From Silene latifolia (Eukaryota > Streptophyta > Magnoliopsida > Caryophyllales > Caryophyllaceae), in contig NC_133538.1 of assembly GCF_048544455.1 (NCBI RefSeq), positions 44,407,969-44,471,968 on the forward strand: a DNA stretch of 64,000 bases, given 5' to 3'. Positions within the stretch are counted from its first letter, which is position 1; each line of letters begins with the position of its first letter. The notes below the pieces were generated by a model. That model made no database searches. It was not told the origin of the DNA and worked only from the letters and a program-made list of their open reading frames with translations. The position numbers and the translations under genes are program-made. Positions 11,040 to 21,897 of the stretch are shown one piece after another.

Positions 11040-13019
11040 CAACACTACAAACTTTATACCTTTCTCACATAGTCACTTCTTCACATGGTTTGGAATATCG
11101 TACGAACTCCTTCTCAGCCCTTAGATCAAACAATTGAAAGGCTGCTATTAGATGACTTTTACTCCTGTGTTTCATATTTCTCCAAACACATACACTAACC
11201 CTCATAACTCCTTCATCCTTATTCATCAGACTACCACCGCCATATCATAACCCGAGCTCCAGCGTCAACCTCGCCAGCACACTACCATTGCTCCTCCATC
11301 GGATCTCGTTCGTCGATGGTACTTCTTTCCATCCCATCTTCATCCCTCTCTCTGTCCCCGCAGATTTAGTCACCGCTGCTTGTAGATACACACAATACTA
11401 TCCCAGGTTCACTGAGTATAGTGATATAGATACACAAATCAACTTGTGTATCTGGGTGTACTAATTTGTGTATATGACTTCTCCTCGGTTTGTCCTCGGT
11501 TTGTTCACGTGGATCTTGCGTATGGTTGGAATTGTCCTCCGTTTCTTAGGTCGGGAAAGGAGGGTGGTGTACGGTGGATCACTTGAGTTTGGCTGAAGAG
11601 GTGGTGTGTGGTGGATCACTTGAGTTTGGCTGAAGAGGGTGGCGCGCGTGGAGGCGTTGTCGTGTATTGGGGAGGGGCAGAGGAGCGAATGGAATTGAAA
11701 CGGGATTGAGGTGTGTTGCCGGAGAAACTATGGGGTATGTCTGATGTTTCTAAACACCATCGTCGTGGTTTAAAGTGGTGGAAGCGGATTCAGGTGCCGA
11801 CGGAGGACGAGTGTCAAACTGTCAATGTATAGCGCATATTTTGGTCCCCTGCAATTGCGTAATTGTCATGAAATCTTGGTCCCCTGCAATAGCATATGTA
11901 CAAATGTAGAGCTCTTTCAAAAATGTGTGTTATATACCTTGAATGTTCACTTTGTAAGATACTTTATGAATTTTATTTGATTTCATACGTTTGTAATATC
12001 TCTTATCTTTGTCATGACCTTATTTTTTTACTAATATATTGATCATTTGTCCACTGGTTAACCAATATTTGTTTTCCATGAAGTCGGGTTAATATAGACT
12101 GTTGTAACGATTCCATGCATTGGAGTCGAGCTGATCGTAAAGGAGCATCTATTTTAGTTTGACTAGTTATTTCATCCGCGTTAGTATAAATCGTATATGC
12201 ATTGTCTGCGCAATTTAACTATCAAGGTCAGTCTTGGCATGTTTTTTGACACGTGCTGCACACGCTTGAAGCGTACTGTCGAACCACATATAATTTATCT
12301 GTCTGTTCATCGCTATCAATCCGTAACAATGAAATTTGGTGCAACAAAAATCATATTAGGCCATGGTGATTTGATTTTCAAGATTAAGCAATTGATGTAA
12401 CGATTGATATATTCACTGGATACATGAACAAATTTCCTGTATCAGTTGATGTACCAATAAAAATCCTGTCTTGATAACTATCCAACAATATTTCCACATA
12501 ACACCATAACGGTGGCTGTACAATGAACAGATTTCCTGCAGTCGTGTCGCGGCGCAATCCATGAAACTTGGCCTACTAATATAGCGAGTACAGGGTACAG
12601 ATGAGATGCACTATTGAAAATTAACATATGCTGATAGGCATGACCCATCAGGCTTCTTGAAAATTACGGCCCCAAATTAACTAGAATGCCAACCCGAAAA
12701 TCATCTGATCTAAGATAGCATAATTTGCTCTGATTTTGACAAATAATTAGTAAAATAAAAACCTTTAGTATTATGAGCCATAACCATTAGAATGCCTTGA
12801 TTTGAAAATAGTCAAACTAACCCATAAGACAGTACCCAAGTAACCCGATTAAACCGTACTAGAGAATAATCCGATCTAAAGTAACCTCATCTATATGCCA
12901 AACAGACCGCCAGAGTTAGAACATTACACAGCTATGAATTATCTTAAAATATTCCAAGTAGTTAGGATACCCGGCCCCGCGTTTGATCTCATTTTAAGTT
13001 GCTAGAAAAAAACCTATAC
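11040..13019. other. Interior of TA-bounded element 1, no recognised gene
   Basis: Contains a second terminus-like segment (11098-11145) and short direct duplications (a GGTGGATCACTTGAGTTTGG-type unit twice at 11571-11640, and TTGGTCCCCTGCAAT twice near 11850 and 11878). It also has scattered agatacacaa-like words. No ORF with family resemblance was found. Confidence 0.5.
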
Positions 13020-13450
13020 AATGCTAGTCTGCTAGATACACTGCTTTAAGTTGGTAGATACACTCATTTAAGTTTCTAGATACATATTTTTGGTTAGCTA
13101 GATGCACTCCTATAAGTTCTTTGAATCTTACCTCTACAGAACATGTTAGATACACTCATTTAAATTTGTAGATCATATTTTTAGGCTTGCTAGATACACT
13201 CTTATAAGTTTAGATCATCCTCTAAAGCTGTAGATACACTTCATAGCTAGTTAGATGCATTTCTTTAACTTACTAGATACATATCTTTAGATAGCTAGAT
13301 ACACTCTTTTAAACTACTAGATACATAACTTTAACTAGTTAAATACACTTCTTTAAGTTACTAGAATATCTTTAGCTATCTAGATACACACCTTTAAACT
13401 ATTAGATACATACCTTTAGCTAGCTAGATACACCCCTTTAACTTGCTAGA
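13020..13450. repeat. Minisatellite with CTAGATACA core
   Basis: About fifteen degenerate copies of a 20-30-bp unit, roughly TTTAAGTTGCTAGATACA. Related TAGATACA/TGTATCTA words also occur near both ends of the same element (10560-10610, 11390-11470, 14280-14330), so the array probably grew from a motif native to the element. Confidence 0.8.
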
Positions 13451-14927
13451 TACAAATACTTTCAAATAGTGTACATAGCTTGATAAGATGTTCATCTTGC
13501 ACGCATGCACTGTAATGATTTATTTAACTAGAGCACACATGTGTCATCAAACAATATTATTAAACACAAAATCAATGTCATCGAATTTGAGTTTTGCTGA
13601 AAAAAAACACAAAATTTAGTCAACACCATTATTTACCAAGAGAAAACAAAGTTTATGCGTTATCCAGAGCATCACACTACCGTATTTCCAGTATCATACA
13701 AGTTTGAAACTGAATATTCAAAAGCTATAAAATGGTGTTAAGTGATACACAGCATTATTATACACACCTGAAATGTACAACTAGTATGCAAATAAAGGGC
13801 CTTGATTCTATTTAGTGTCGGACCATATGACTTCTAGAGAGAGCTTTAAGTCAGACACCTCAAAATCACAGAATGAGCAAAAGACCTTCAAACAGCAACT
13901 GAGAACAATTCCAGGCATGGAGCACTCTTAGATGCTTGTTCAGAACAAAGAGAACCAGGTGAGGATTAGAATATCAATACTCATTACTTATAGTAATTGT
14001 TCGAGCATATGACCTTTCAACTGCAATGAAGTGAAAAACGTCAAACAAGGCAAATTGCATGACACTTGAGATTTTAATTTCCATATTTTCTACATTAAAT
14101 TATAACACAGACTACACAACCTTGAACCAAGATGTTTACCAGGCTTCAAATCACTCATCGTCTCAACAAGTCGCTCAGAAGACCGGAAAAAAAAAAGAGA
14201 AAACCGAGCCAACAGTGAATCGGAACAATGAACTAAATTTGGGAATAGCGACCGATCTATGGCAGTGACAGCTTTAGATAGATAAGTCGATTTGTGTATC
14301 TTGTAGTACTAGCTTGTGTATCTGCGGTCATGTATTATGCAAACACCACTCACGACCACCACCACCACCACTGACCAACCGTACCCTCGACTAACACCTG
14401 ACCCACGACATAACACTGTCCGCTAACCTCACCCATAAACCATCAGCCCTAGTATCAACACTGACCCCTCAACGACGTCATCGCTACATCACCGACGCTT
14501 ATTGGTGAACTTTCTCCCATCGGCGACCTCTCTCCCATTAGAATCCCGTCATCATCGATAGCCCATCACCAGTGACCTACGCAATCCACCCGTGACTGCC
14601 ACACAATGTAACCCTAAGCCAATTACTTATTTCTTCTTCATTGAACTCGATTGAATATTATATCTACAAAATACACGAAGTAAGATTTCAAAATTTTAAT
14701 TGATTCAGCGAGGTTTGCGGGAAATTTCGAGCTGGATAACGGTCTTCGTCGACGTTTTTGTTGTCGGCTGTTTACATGATGGTCGGAAGCTCCAGCGAGT
14801 GGTGGTGATGGCAGAGGATAAGAACAAGGGAGAAGGGAGTTGGGATGATGGGTACTGAGTAAGGATATATGAAAGATAAGGTACGGGTGGGATTTGTTTT
14901 TGAACAGCTTAAGGTGGTCTCTGAAAT
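13451..14927. other. Right interior of TA-bounded element 1, no recognised gene
   Basis: AT-rich, then a C/A-rich stretch (14340-14600) with ACC-type triplets. No domain recognised; ORFs here are short and low-complexity. Confidence 0.45.
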
Positions 14928-14977
14928 GAGTTCGTACAGTTCGTACTGAACTACTAGTTAAATCTGACGGATCTCGC

Positions 14978-14980
<3 letters not shown>

Positions 14981-15028
<48 letters not shown>
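14981..15028. repeat. (TA)n microsatellite shared by both TA-bounded elements
   Basis: Twenty-four TA units. The element to the left ends ...CTCGCCCC and the one to the right starts GGCGGGATCC, so this single tract serves as a border for both. Confidence 0.95.
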
Positions 15029-15030
<2 letters not shown>

Positions 15031-15179
15031 CGGGATCCTTGAAAGACCCCATTATGGCGAAAGTGCCAGGCCTCACCAAATTCCTCATTATGGCGAAAGA
15101 TCCTATCCTAGGTGAGTCACCTATATATTTTGGTCAAATGATCCATAAAACAATATCACGCACTATACAATACAATATC

Positions 15180-16930
15180 ACGAATTTTTTTTTTTGAATC
15201 TCATACCTATTTTGTGAATCTCATACCTTATTCAGTGAATCTTTAAGGCTTGTTTTGTGAAACTTGATCATCATAATTGGTTAAAATCACCTATTTCGCT
15301 CTTTTCTTTATTAGGTGAATCTCGGACTTTGTTTTGTGAATCTCGGAATTGCTTCGATGAATCTTAACTTGTTTTGTGAAACTTGGTCATCATAAGTGGT
15401 TAAAATCACGTTTTTTTTTCCTCTTTTCCTTATTTTGTGAATCTCATACCTTATTCAGTGAATCTCAAGACTTGTTTTGTGAAACTTGATCATCATAAGT
15501 GGTTAAAAATCACCTATTTTGCCCTTTTCTTTATTAGGTGAATCTCAGGCTTTGTTTTGTGAATCTCAGACCTTGTTCGGTGAATCTTAGAGCTTATTTT
15601 GTGAAACATGGTCATCATAAGTGGTTAAAATCACGTTTTTTGCTCTTTTCCTTATTTGGTGAATCTCAGACCTTATTTTGTGAATCTCATACTTTATTCA
15701 AATGAATCTTAAGGTTTGTTTTGTGAAACTTGATCATCATAAGTGGTTAAAATCACCTATTTTGCTCTTTTCTTTATTAGGTGAATCTCGGACTTTGTTT
15801 TGTGAATCTCGGACACTTGTTCAATGAATCTTAGAGCTTGTTTTGTGAAACTTGGTCATCATAAGTGGTTAAAATCACGTTTTTTGCTCTTTTCCTTATT
15901 TGGTGAATCTCAGACCTTATTTTGTGAATCTCATACCTTATTCAGTGAATCATATGGCTTGTTTTGTGAAACTTGATCATTATAAGTGGTTAAAATCACC
16001 TATTTTCCTCCTTTTCTTATTTTGTGAATCTTATGCCCTATTTTGTGAATCCTAAAGCTTGTTTTGTGAAACTAGAAGACAATATTTTGAAACTTGGTTA
16101 TAAATGATCAAAATCACCTATTTTTCTCCTTGTCTTATTTTGTGAATATTATGCCCTATTTTGTGAATCTTAGAGCTTGTTTTGTGAAACTAAAAGTTAA
16201 TATTGTGAAATAGGGTCATAAAATGGTCGAAATCACCTATTTTCCTCCTTATCTTATTTTGTGAATCTTATGCCCTCTATTTTGTGAATCCCAAAGTTTG
16301 TTTTGTGAAACTAGAAGACAATATTTTGAAACTTGGTTATAAATGGTCAAAATCACCTATTTTTCTCATTGTCTTATTTTGTGAATGTTATACCTTATTT
16401 TGTGAATCCTAGAGCTTGTTTTGTGAAACTAAAAGGCAATATTGTGAAATTGGGTCATAAAATGGTCGAAATCACCTATTTTGCTCTTTTTCTTATTTTG
16501 TGAATCCTAGACCTTATTTTGTGAATCTTAGAACTTATATTGTGAATGTTAGAAGACAATGTTGTGAAGCTTGGTCATAAATGGTCGAAATCACCTATTT
16601 TCCTCCTTTTCTTATTTTGTGAATCTTATGCCCTATTTTGTGAATCCTGGAGCTTGTTTTGTGAAACTAAAAGGCAATATTTTGAAACTTGGTTATAAAT
16701 GATCAAAATCACCTATTTTTCTCCTTGTCTTATTTTGTAAATCTTATACCTTATTTTGTGAATCATAGAGCTTGTTTTGTAAAACTAAAAGGCAATATTG
16801 TGAAATTGGGTCATAAAATGGTCGAAATCACCTATTTTGCTATTTTTCTTATTTTGTGAATCTAGACCTTATGTTGTGAATCTTATACCTTATTTTGTGA
16901 ATCTAGACCCTATTTTGCTCTTTTTCTTAT
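15180..16930. repeat. Tandem array, ~120-bp unit, ~14 copies, built of GTGAATCT sub-repeats
   Basis: The word GGTTAAAATCAC (later GGTCGAAATCAC) recurs at about 15279, 15398, 15501, 15624, 15744, 15868, 15987, 16098, 16225, 16345, 16463, 16583, 16698 and 16820, a period of 103-127 bp. Each unit contains three or four TTTTGTGAATCT words. In the first half, units alternate between CACCTATTTT and CACGTTTTTT after the word, giving a ~240-bp dimer. The second half uses a different unit variant that adds an AAACTAGAAGACAATATT-type segment. It is not a CRISPR array: there are no unique spacers and the sequence is eukaryotic. Confidence 0.9.
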
Positions 16931-17059
16931 TTTTGTGATTTCGTTGTTTTTTGTGTTTTGTTTTAATGGTTTAGAGTTTGACGATCCATGTTTTTTTAGA
17001 GCATTGAGGATCCTGAGGAGTTGACTCGGGTCCATCTTTGAGTTAGATGAGTCGAGGGC

Positions 17060-17330
17060 GACGATCCATGGACAAGAGCTTGGAATCATCAATCGTGACC
17101 AGAAGTTGCTGCTTTGAGAGGAGGAGCTGCGATGTCGAGAGGCTGAGATCGTCTCGCTTAGGGCCCAGCTAGCTACAACGGAGGCTTCTCATGTCACGAC
17201 AGAGCCATAGATCGTGATGGAGGAGGAGACGCGGGAGAGCTCTCCAGAGAGGTGGCCGGAGTGCGAGATCGTGTTTTCTTTAGTCGCGACTTCTAGTGAG
17301 ACTGAGACTGGCCCGCCAGGGGGTCTTTGA
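17060..17330 (+). pseudogene. Unrecognised coding-like scrap with coiled-coil character
   Basis: GC-richer than its surroundings. The plus frame from about 17094 reads RDQKLLL, stop, EEELRCREAEIVSLRAQLAT, then VMEEETRESSPERWPECEIV and ends GPPGGL with a stop. The charged heptad-like part suggests a coiled coil. I cannot name the family. It may be a third captured gene piece or a TE gag-like tail. One in-frame TGA and one TAG break it. Confidence 0.35.
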
Positions 17331-17399
17331 GTAGTTTTTGTTGTTTGCTTGTATTTTGGAATTTGACTTGTTTATGGCGAGGCGGCCGACCTCACCAAT

Positions 17400-18199
17400 T
17401 TACTTCATAGTTTTGTGAATCCTAGACCCGATTTTGTGAATCTAACACAAGATTATCAAAAATACAAGTGAACAAGGAAAGAACAATTGAAACTTGAAAG
17501 AGATTTGAGTTTCACTCCACATTCAAACTTTAGCAAGGAACACTATTCGACAAACTTCAGAACAATACATTTCCATAAACATGTTTCACAAAATACAAGA
17601 CCTACTCATTTAGATTACCATATTTACCATAGTGGAGACACTAAAGATGAAGTTGAAGGAAACCAACAAGAATTAATAAGCAAGTCATTTCGAAAACTGA
17701 ATACATCGACAACAATAGGACTGTGAATATTAATCTAGATATGGGCACAAGATTTGAAGGTCAAACTCATACAACTTAACGAACATTACATATGGTATCC
17801 GCAATAGACAAGCTATAGATGTCACTCCTTTTCCCATTATAAAGATGGGACGAGATATAAAAAGTATATCCACAACTAGCCTGCTCAATCAACGGACTCT
17901 CCTATTGAACACCTCAAGATGTTCTAAAAGCTGTGGAGACATGTAAACCACGAATCATTAGGGACATGATCTGAAAAAGAGTTCTCAAGTAGACTTCGAT
18001 GGTCATCTTCTTTTGGCTTCTTTGTACATAATTTGTCCTTTGGTTGATCTGAAAATTATGAGTTATAACGGGAAAAAAGATTCAGAGAACTATAGGACGA
18101 CTGGTCTATACAATCTGAGAAGCAAACCCAGCGTATGATGAGAAAAAAAATGGCAAGCAATCGTGACAGAAACAGACAGTACGTAGCTGAAGCAGATTC
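17400..18199. other. Element 2 interior, possible further kinase-gene remnant, otherwise nothing recognised
   Basis: On the minus strand near 17830-17960 a weak reading gives YMSPQLLEHLE and, in another frame, NGKRSDIYSLS, faintly like kinase subdomains VIII-IX. The frames do not agree and I would not call a gene from it. The rest shows no coding signal. Confidence 0.25.
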
Positions 18200-19200
18200 A
18201 CTGCATACCTATGGACCATATTTCGATCATGAAGATACTTCAGTCCCAAAAGAATCTGTCTTGTGTAAGCAGAAACATGAGAATCACGAAGATGATACTT
18301 TTGGTAAAGGCTCGCAAGGGTACCTTGCGTCACAAGCTCCAAAAAGATGTAGAGTTTTGAATCAGCCCGTACAAAGCAGAAGTAAAAATTAAAGAAATAA
18401 TAAAGCATTTGTGTTTACAGCATGTAGTCAGATACTCCTCGTGAACAGTATAACTATGGATACTCTCCAAAATAGACAATTATTGAGTAAAAAACAAGGA
18501 CATCTTTTCGATACCAAGATATCGAACTATATTTTCATGTTCAAACTGACTCAGAAGTTCAATCTTCTGAAAAGAAAGAGAAAACAGGCGAACGAATATA
18601 GAAATAAATTAGATAGCAGTAGTAACATAGCAACAATCACCAGAAAGTGGCTAGCAAATAGCCTCACAGCCAACAATAGCTATTACTAATGAAAACAATC
18701 TCCTTTGACCAAAATCGTAACGTAATTTACCTGCTCTAGTTGATAGATACTCGCTTTCCCCGACTTCCTTGTCCAAGCAGAGAAACTTCTTTAATAGCAA
18801 AAAGAATCTCTCATCGAAAAAGAACCAGAAATTCAATAAAATTTCCTATAATAACAACTAGTGAAAAACCCGGAAACTGCAGCGCATATAGATTTATAAC
18901 ATGGTGCATAAAGTAGTGAAGCAACTAGAGATTGGATGTCTGCAACAAGTGTGTAAATGTTACCATTGCTAACGGATACCTAGTTGAACATCAATAATAG
19001 AGATTCCTTTATGGGTACAAATGGGAGGAAGGAACGGTATGCAGCGTTTAATTAAAATCAGCTACCAGTTTGTGATGAAATATTATTAGTTTGAGAAACA
19101 TTGCATACCTAGAAATCCCTTCATATACGGTTCCAAATGATCCCTGCCCCAAGAGCTTACCCTTTCCCACCGAGTTATGTTGATTTTGCCCCCACCATTT
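18200..19200 (-). pseudogene. Captured gene fragment, MEKK1-like MAP3K kinase domain (N-lobe to HR)
   Basis: Minus-strand exons of the kinase domain. About 19095-19200 reads GKGKLLGQGSFGTVYEGIS, with the intact Gly-rich loop, then a GTATGC donor. About 18720-18845 reads AIKEVSLLGQGSRGK, with the ATP-binding Lys, followed by a frame change and a GTAAAT donor. About 18430-18560 is a decayed match to the LSQFEHENIV exon. 18207-18355 reads DSKLYIFLELVTQGTLASLY then LRDSHVSAYTRQILLGLKYL and HDRNMVHR at a GTATGC donor. This is the MEKK1-type MAP3K family, which phosphorylates MAP2Ks in stress and defence signalling. The copy stops at HR: the Asp of HRD, DFG and the C-lobe are missing, so no active kinase. 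Introns are retained. Confidence 0.75.
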
Positions 19201-19357
19201 GGTGAGATAATAGATGTTGTTGTACTGGATGTGTCGTCATCGTTGCTAGTTGTGAAAGAACAAGACCTTAAATTATAACGGTCTCCACAAGCCTGACACC
19301 ATTATCTAACTCTCTAATAGCATTCTCACCATCAGTTTCTGCATCATCAGATGCATG

Positions 19358-19601
19358 TCGCCTATATTCTGTAGGCTGTCAGTCGTTCTAACAGGCGATC
19401 ATTTCGGTTTGATGTTAAGGTGCTATTACCGAGTCATATAGAGATGAGGGTCCATTCGAATTAGCAAAATGCCGCCTTACTCGGATCGGATCGAGGCGAT
19501 TCGGGTTTGAGATATGGGCTTTGTATATTTGGTTACGAGTCAAGTCGGTGCCGGTTGCCGGTAAAACAAAATACATTTGACAGCCTACAGAATATAGGCG
19601 A
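19358..19601. repeat. Perfect 24-bp inverted repeat, 196-bp spacer
   Basis: Arms at 19358-19381 and 19578-19601, starting TCGCCTATATTCTGTAGG, are exact complements. The left arm lies in the 5' coding part of the MEKK-like fragment (minus-strand reading EYRRHASDDAETDGENA). The right arm therefore looks like a small inverted duplication of that coding piece, as template switching during capture could produce. It could also be a tiny foldback insertion. Confidence 0.75.
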
Positions 19602-19789
19602 GACTGTGAAAGCGACAAGACAACACTCTTACCTTCTAATATGAAGGTGACAATTAGACGCTTCATTTTATGGGGAAAAATTCTTAAAATTCCTAATTTC
19701 ATACTTGATGAGCATGGTATGTGTCCCATTTCCATGAAGTTGGATTATGCCTAAACAAAGAAAGAAAATAGAAATGAGAAAGACTAACC

Positions 19790-20445
19790 TCCAAGGGGAA
19801 CCTGGTAAAAGGCGATTGAAAGCGACCTTTACAGACGATATGGAACCGGATCGTCAATACTGGGAGGGCAACCAGCAAGGGTGTAGAAGTCTTTACATCT
19901 TTTGTACTCAAAGAATCCCAGAATAAAAGGTGTGATATTACAAGACCGATAATTATGCGGTGATGTACATCCGCCGAAAAGCGGCTCCACTTTCATATTT
20001 TCGGTCGTAGACATTGATAATCTAGGGAGAACAAAGCATAGAGTACCCGACCCGTTAATAAAATATTGAACGATGCACGGAATCATTTAAAAGAAACAAT
20101 ATTTGAGAAGATTGTACCTGATGACGAAAAACCAAGTAAGCAAACGCAAAGAAGACAATGATGAAAGGAAGAAGTATCGGTGTGATAACACAATAGACAA
20201 GTCCAAGTAGAAAGTAAAGTTGAATCCGAGGCTCGTATGTAGGGAAGTCCAGGAAACCAGGATCCATTGCTTCATCCCGGTCTTGCTCAGTTTTAACCAA
20301 TACTGTATTCTTAATATGGAATAATATTAGAGGAACTAATCTGAGGACTTCAGCGGCAACACTAGCCCAACCATCAACCATAATATTAGTAATGAAGAAA
20401 GTAGCTTTCATTGGTATTGACACCCCAATGGTTCTAGGAATTCTG
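19790..20445 (-). pseudogene. Captured gene fragment, OSCA/CSC1-like hyperosmolality-gated channel, two exons
   Basis: Exon 20116-20445 follows a CTGCAG acceptor and reads IPRTIGVSIPMKATFFITNI, DGWASVAAEVLRLVPLILFH, AMDPGFLDFPTYEPRIQLYF and LPFIIVFFAFAYLVFRHQ, ending at a GTACAA donor. Exon about 19792-20030 reads NVYDRKYESGAAF, then after one frame change DVHHRIIIGLVISHLL and LVALPVLTIRFHIVCKGRFQ. The IPMKATFFIT.IMVDGWA and EPRIQLYFLLGLVY blocks are hallmarks of the pore region of OSCA (DUF221/RSN1_7TM) channels at the plasma membrane. Only the last transmembrane segments are present. It lies upstream of the MEKK-like exons on the same strand, about 600 bp away. Confidence 0.8.
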
Positions 20446-21776
20446 CAGGGATACACAACATGATTATAATTTGCAGGACATCAGAACATCAGAAAAATGT
20501 GTTTCTCAATTTAAATTGCCAGAAATGTAAAGGTATAGTTGTATAGACAGAACCAAGCTACAAATGGGCTGATACGCACACCACGTTTACAAAAGTTACC
20601 ATTTTTCCATTTTGGACGACTCACTATTTCCATTTAAAATAAAAAAAACTAACCTTGATCATAGTCTTATAATCATAATATTAACAAGGACGGATAAGTT
20701 AGACAACTATCATGACAGTAACGTTCAAAAAAGCAGAAATAAAACTCGTAAGAAAGACAACACTTAAAACTGGTTAGCATGATAAATTGGTTAGCATGCC
20801 AGTGTGCGTAGAATACAAGAGCTAAACGCTATAACATGGGTATTGCTGACAGTCGTAGCTGAGTTGCTATTTGTGCAGCCTCTTCTTGTGATCCTGAAGA
20901 TCTTCAGGGTAAGTATATGCAATATGCAATTCATAAGCTAATTGACACTCTATATCAACAATCCACAACAAGGAAAATGTTTGGGTCGACAAACATAAAC
21001 TAAAAGATTGAACATAAAGGATTGTGAACTCAGGACTCTCCAAAAGCACAAATGAAAACGGCTAGAGGGTAAACCATGGATACCAAGGTATACCACAAAA
21101 TCAAACATAGCGAAGAAGGTGACTACTGCTTAGTAAAGAGTCCTGACCTGCATTTGTACAAGAATATGACCAAATTGAAGTCCAATAATGCAAGTCACAA
21201 ATTTTGTCCGTGTCGAGAGTCAGTAGTCAAAGATGTATCAATGTCGAACTCGAGCACATTCGCAACAAAAAAAAAAAATTAACCTAATAGCAATTGCCAG
21301 AGAGCACTCAGCAGTATTTCTACAAATTTAATTAATCGTAGTAGAGAATTTATACCATAAATACAGTATATTGAATCCAAAATATTAATCAAAAAAAAAA
21401 AAAAGGAAACTCAGATTACCCCAAAATTCCTTCCGGATCAAATGGAGCATGACACCATGAAGGTGAACTCTCAGGGATTCCAAATCTGGTCTTGTTACAC
21501 TCCTATAAGGAAGAAATAATTGGCGGATGGGAAGCTCACTAGTAATGGCGATCGATCGAAAGCTCACCTTTAATGGCGAAATTCGAGCTTAAGCAAGATG
21601 AATATGGTTTGAAGAGAGAGAAAACGAAAAGATTAAGGTGATGTACGAGAATGTGTCGTTAGTTAGGAATAATAAAGGGGACAGTGTCATAATCGATGAA
21701 TCAATAATAGTTAGATCCAATGGTTTAGAAGGTGTCCAACCGCCTCACCCTAAGAAGGGTGCCTCACATGATTCAA

Positions 21777-21780
<4 letters not shown>
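20446..21780. other. Right flank of captured genes in element 2, no firm gene
   Basis: Mostly AT-rich. A minus-strand reading 21567-21400 (AITSELPIRQLFLPYRSVTR, then LESLRVHLHGVMLH) looks exon-like but I cannot assign it. The terminal hairpin at 21746-21761 is described with the element. Confidence 0.35.

Positions 21781-21852
<72 letters not shown>
21781..21852. repeat. (TA)n microsatellite, right border of TA-bounded element 2
   Basis: 36 TA units, followed directly by CACTA intron sequence and the CACTA exon at 21898. Confidence 0.95.
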
Positions 21853-21853
<1 letters not shown>

Positions 21854-21897
21854 CATCGGTATAAAACACCTAATAATATAAGAATTAAGTACTTACA

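Larger units (their letters stand above)
9756..14980. mobile_element. TA-bounded element 1: inverted terminal motif, captured ALF4-like exons
   Basis: 5.2 kb bounded on both sides by (TA)n. Imperfect terminal inverted similarity includes a perfect 19-nt match, GTACGAACTGTACGAACTC at 9786-9804, with its complement at 14928-14946. It is flanked by GGATCT/GGATCC-like sequence next to the TA tract. A related internal copy of the terminus lies near 11098-11145, so the element may be composite. Contents: gene-like sequence with a GT-AG intron (10704-11039), a TAGATACA minisatellite (13020-13450), and no recognisable transposase. The class is uncertain: a non-autonomous Mutator-like (Pack-type), Micron-like or Helitron-2-like element are all possible. 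Confidence 0.55.
15029..21780. mobile_element. TA-bounded element 2: satellite array plus captured OSCA-like and MEKK-like exons
   Basis: 6.75 kb between (TA)n tracts. The left end starts GGCGGGATCC. The right end has a 6-bp-stem hairpin (CACCCT-AAGA-AGGGTG, 21746-21761) 19 nt before the TA tract. A motif resembling ATGGCGA....CCTCACC occurs at about 15055, at 17372 and, partly, at 21735. No transposase or Rep/helicase ORF is visible. Inside are a 120-bp tandem array, a coiled-coil-like coding scrap, and minus-strand exon pieces of two host genes with introns. A hairpin near one end would suit a Helitron-like element, but the canonical CTRR end is absent; the class is unresolved. Confidence 0.55.

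Noticed and set aside
15180-16930. CRISPR-like regular repeats
   Set aside because: Units are contiguous 120-bp tandem repeats with no unique spacers, in a plant nuclear context.
17830-17960. C-lobe exons of the captured kinase
   Set aside because: The YMSPQL and SDIYSL readings are in different frames and too weak to separate from chance.
18106-18408. A short host kinase gene
   Set aside because: It is one exon of a MEKK1-like domain flanked by splice sites, missing HRD, DFG and the whole C-lobe, and lies inside a mobile element.
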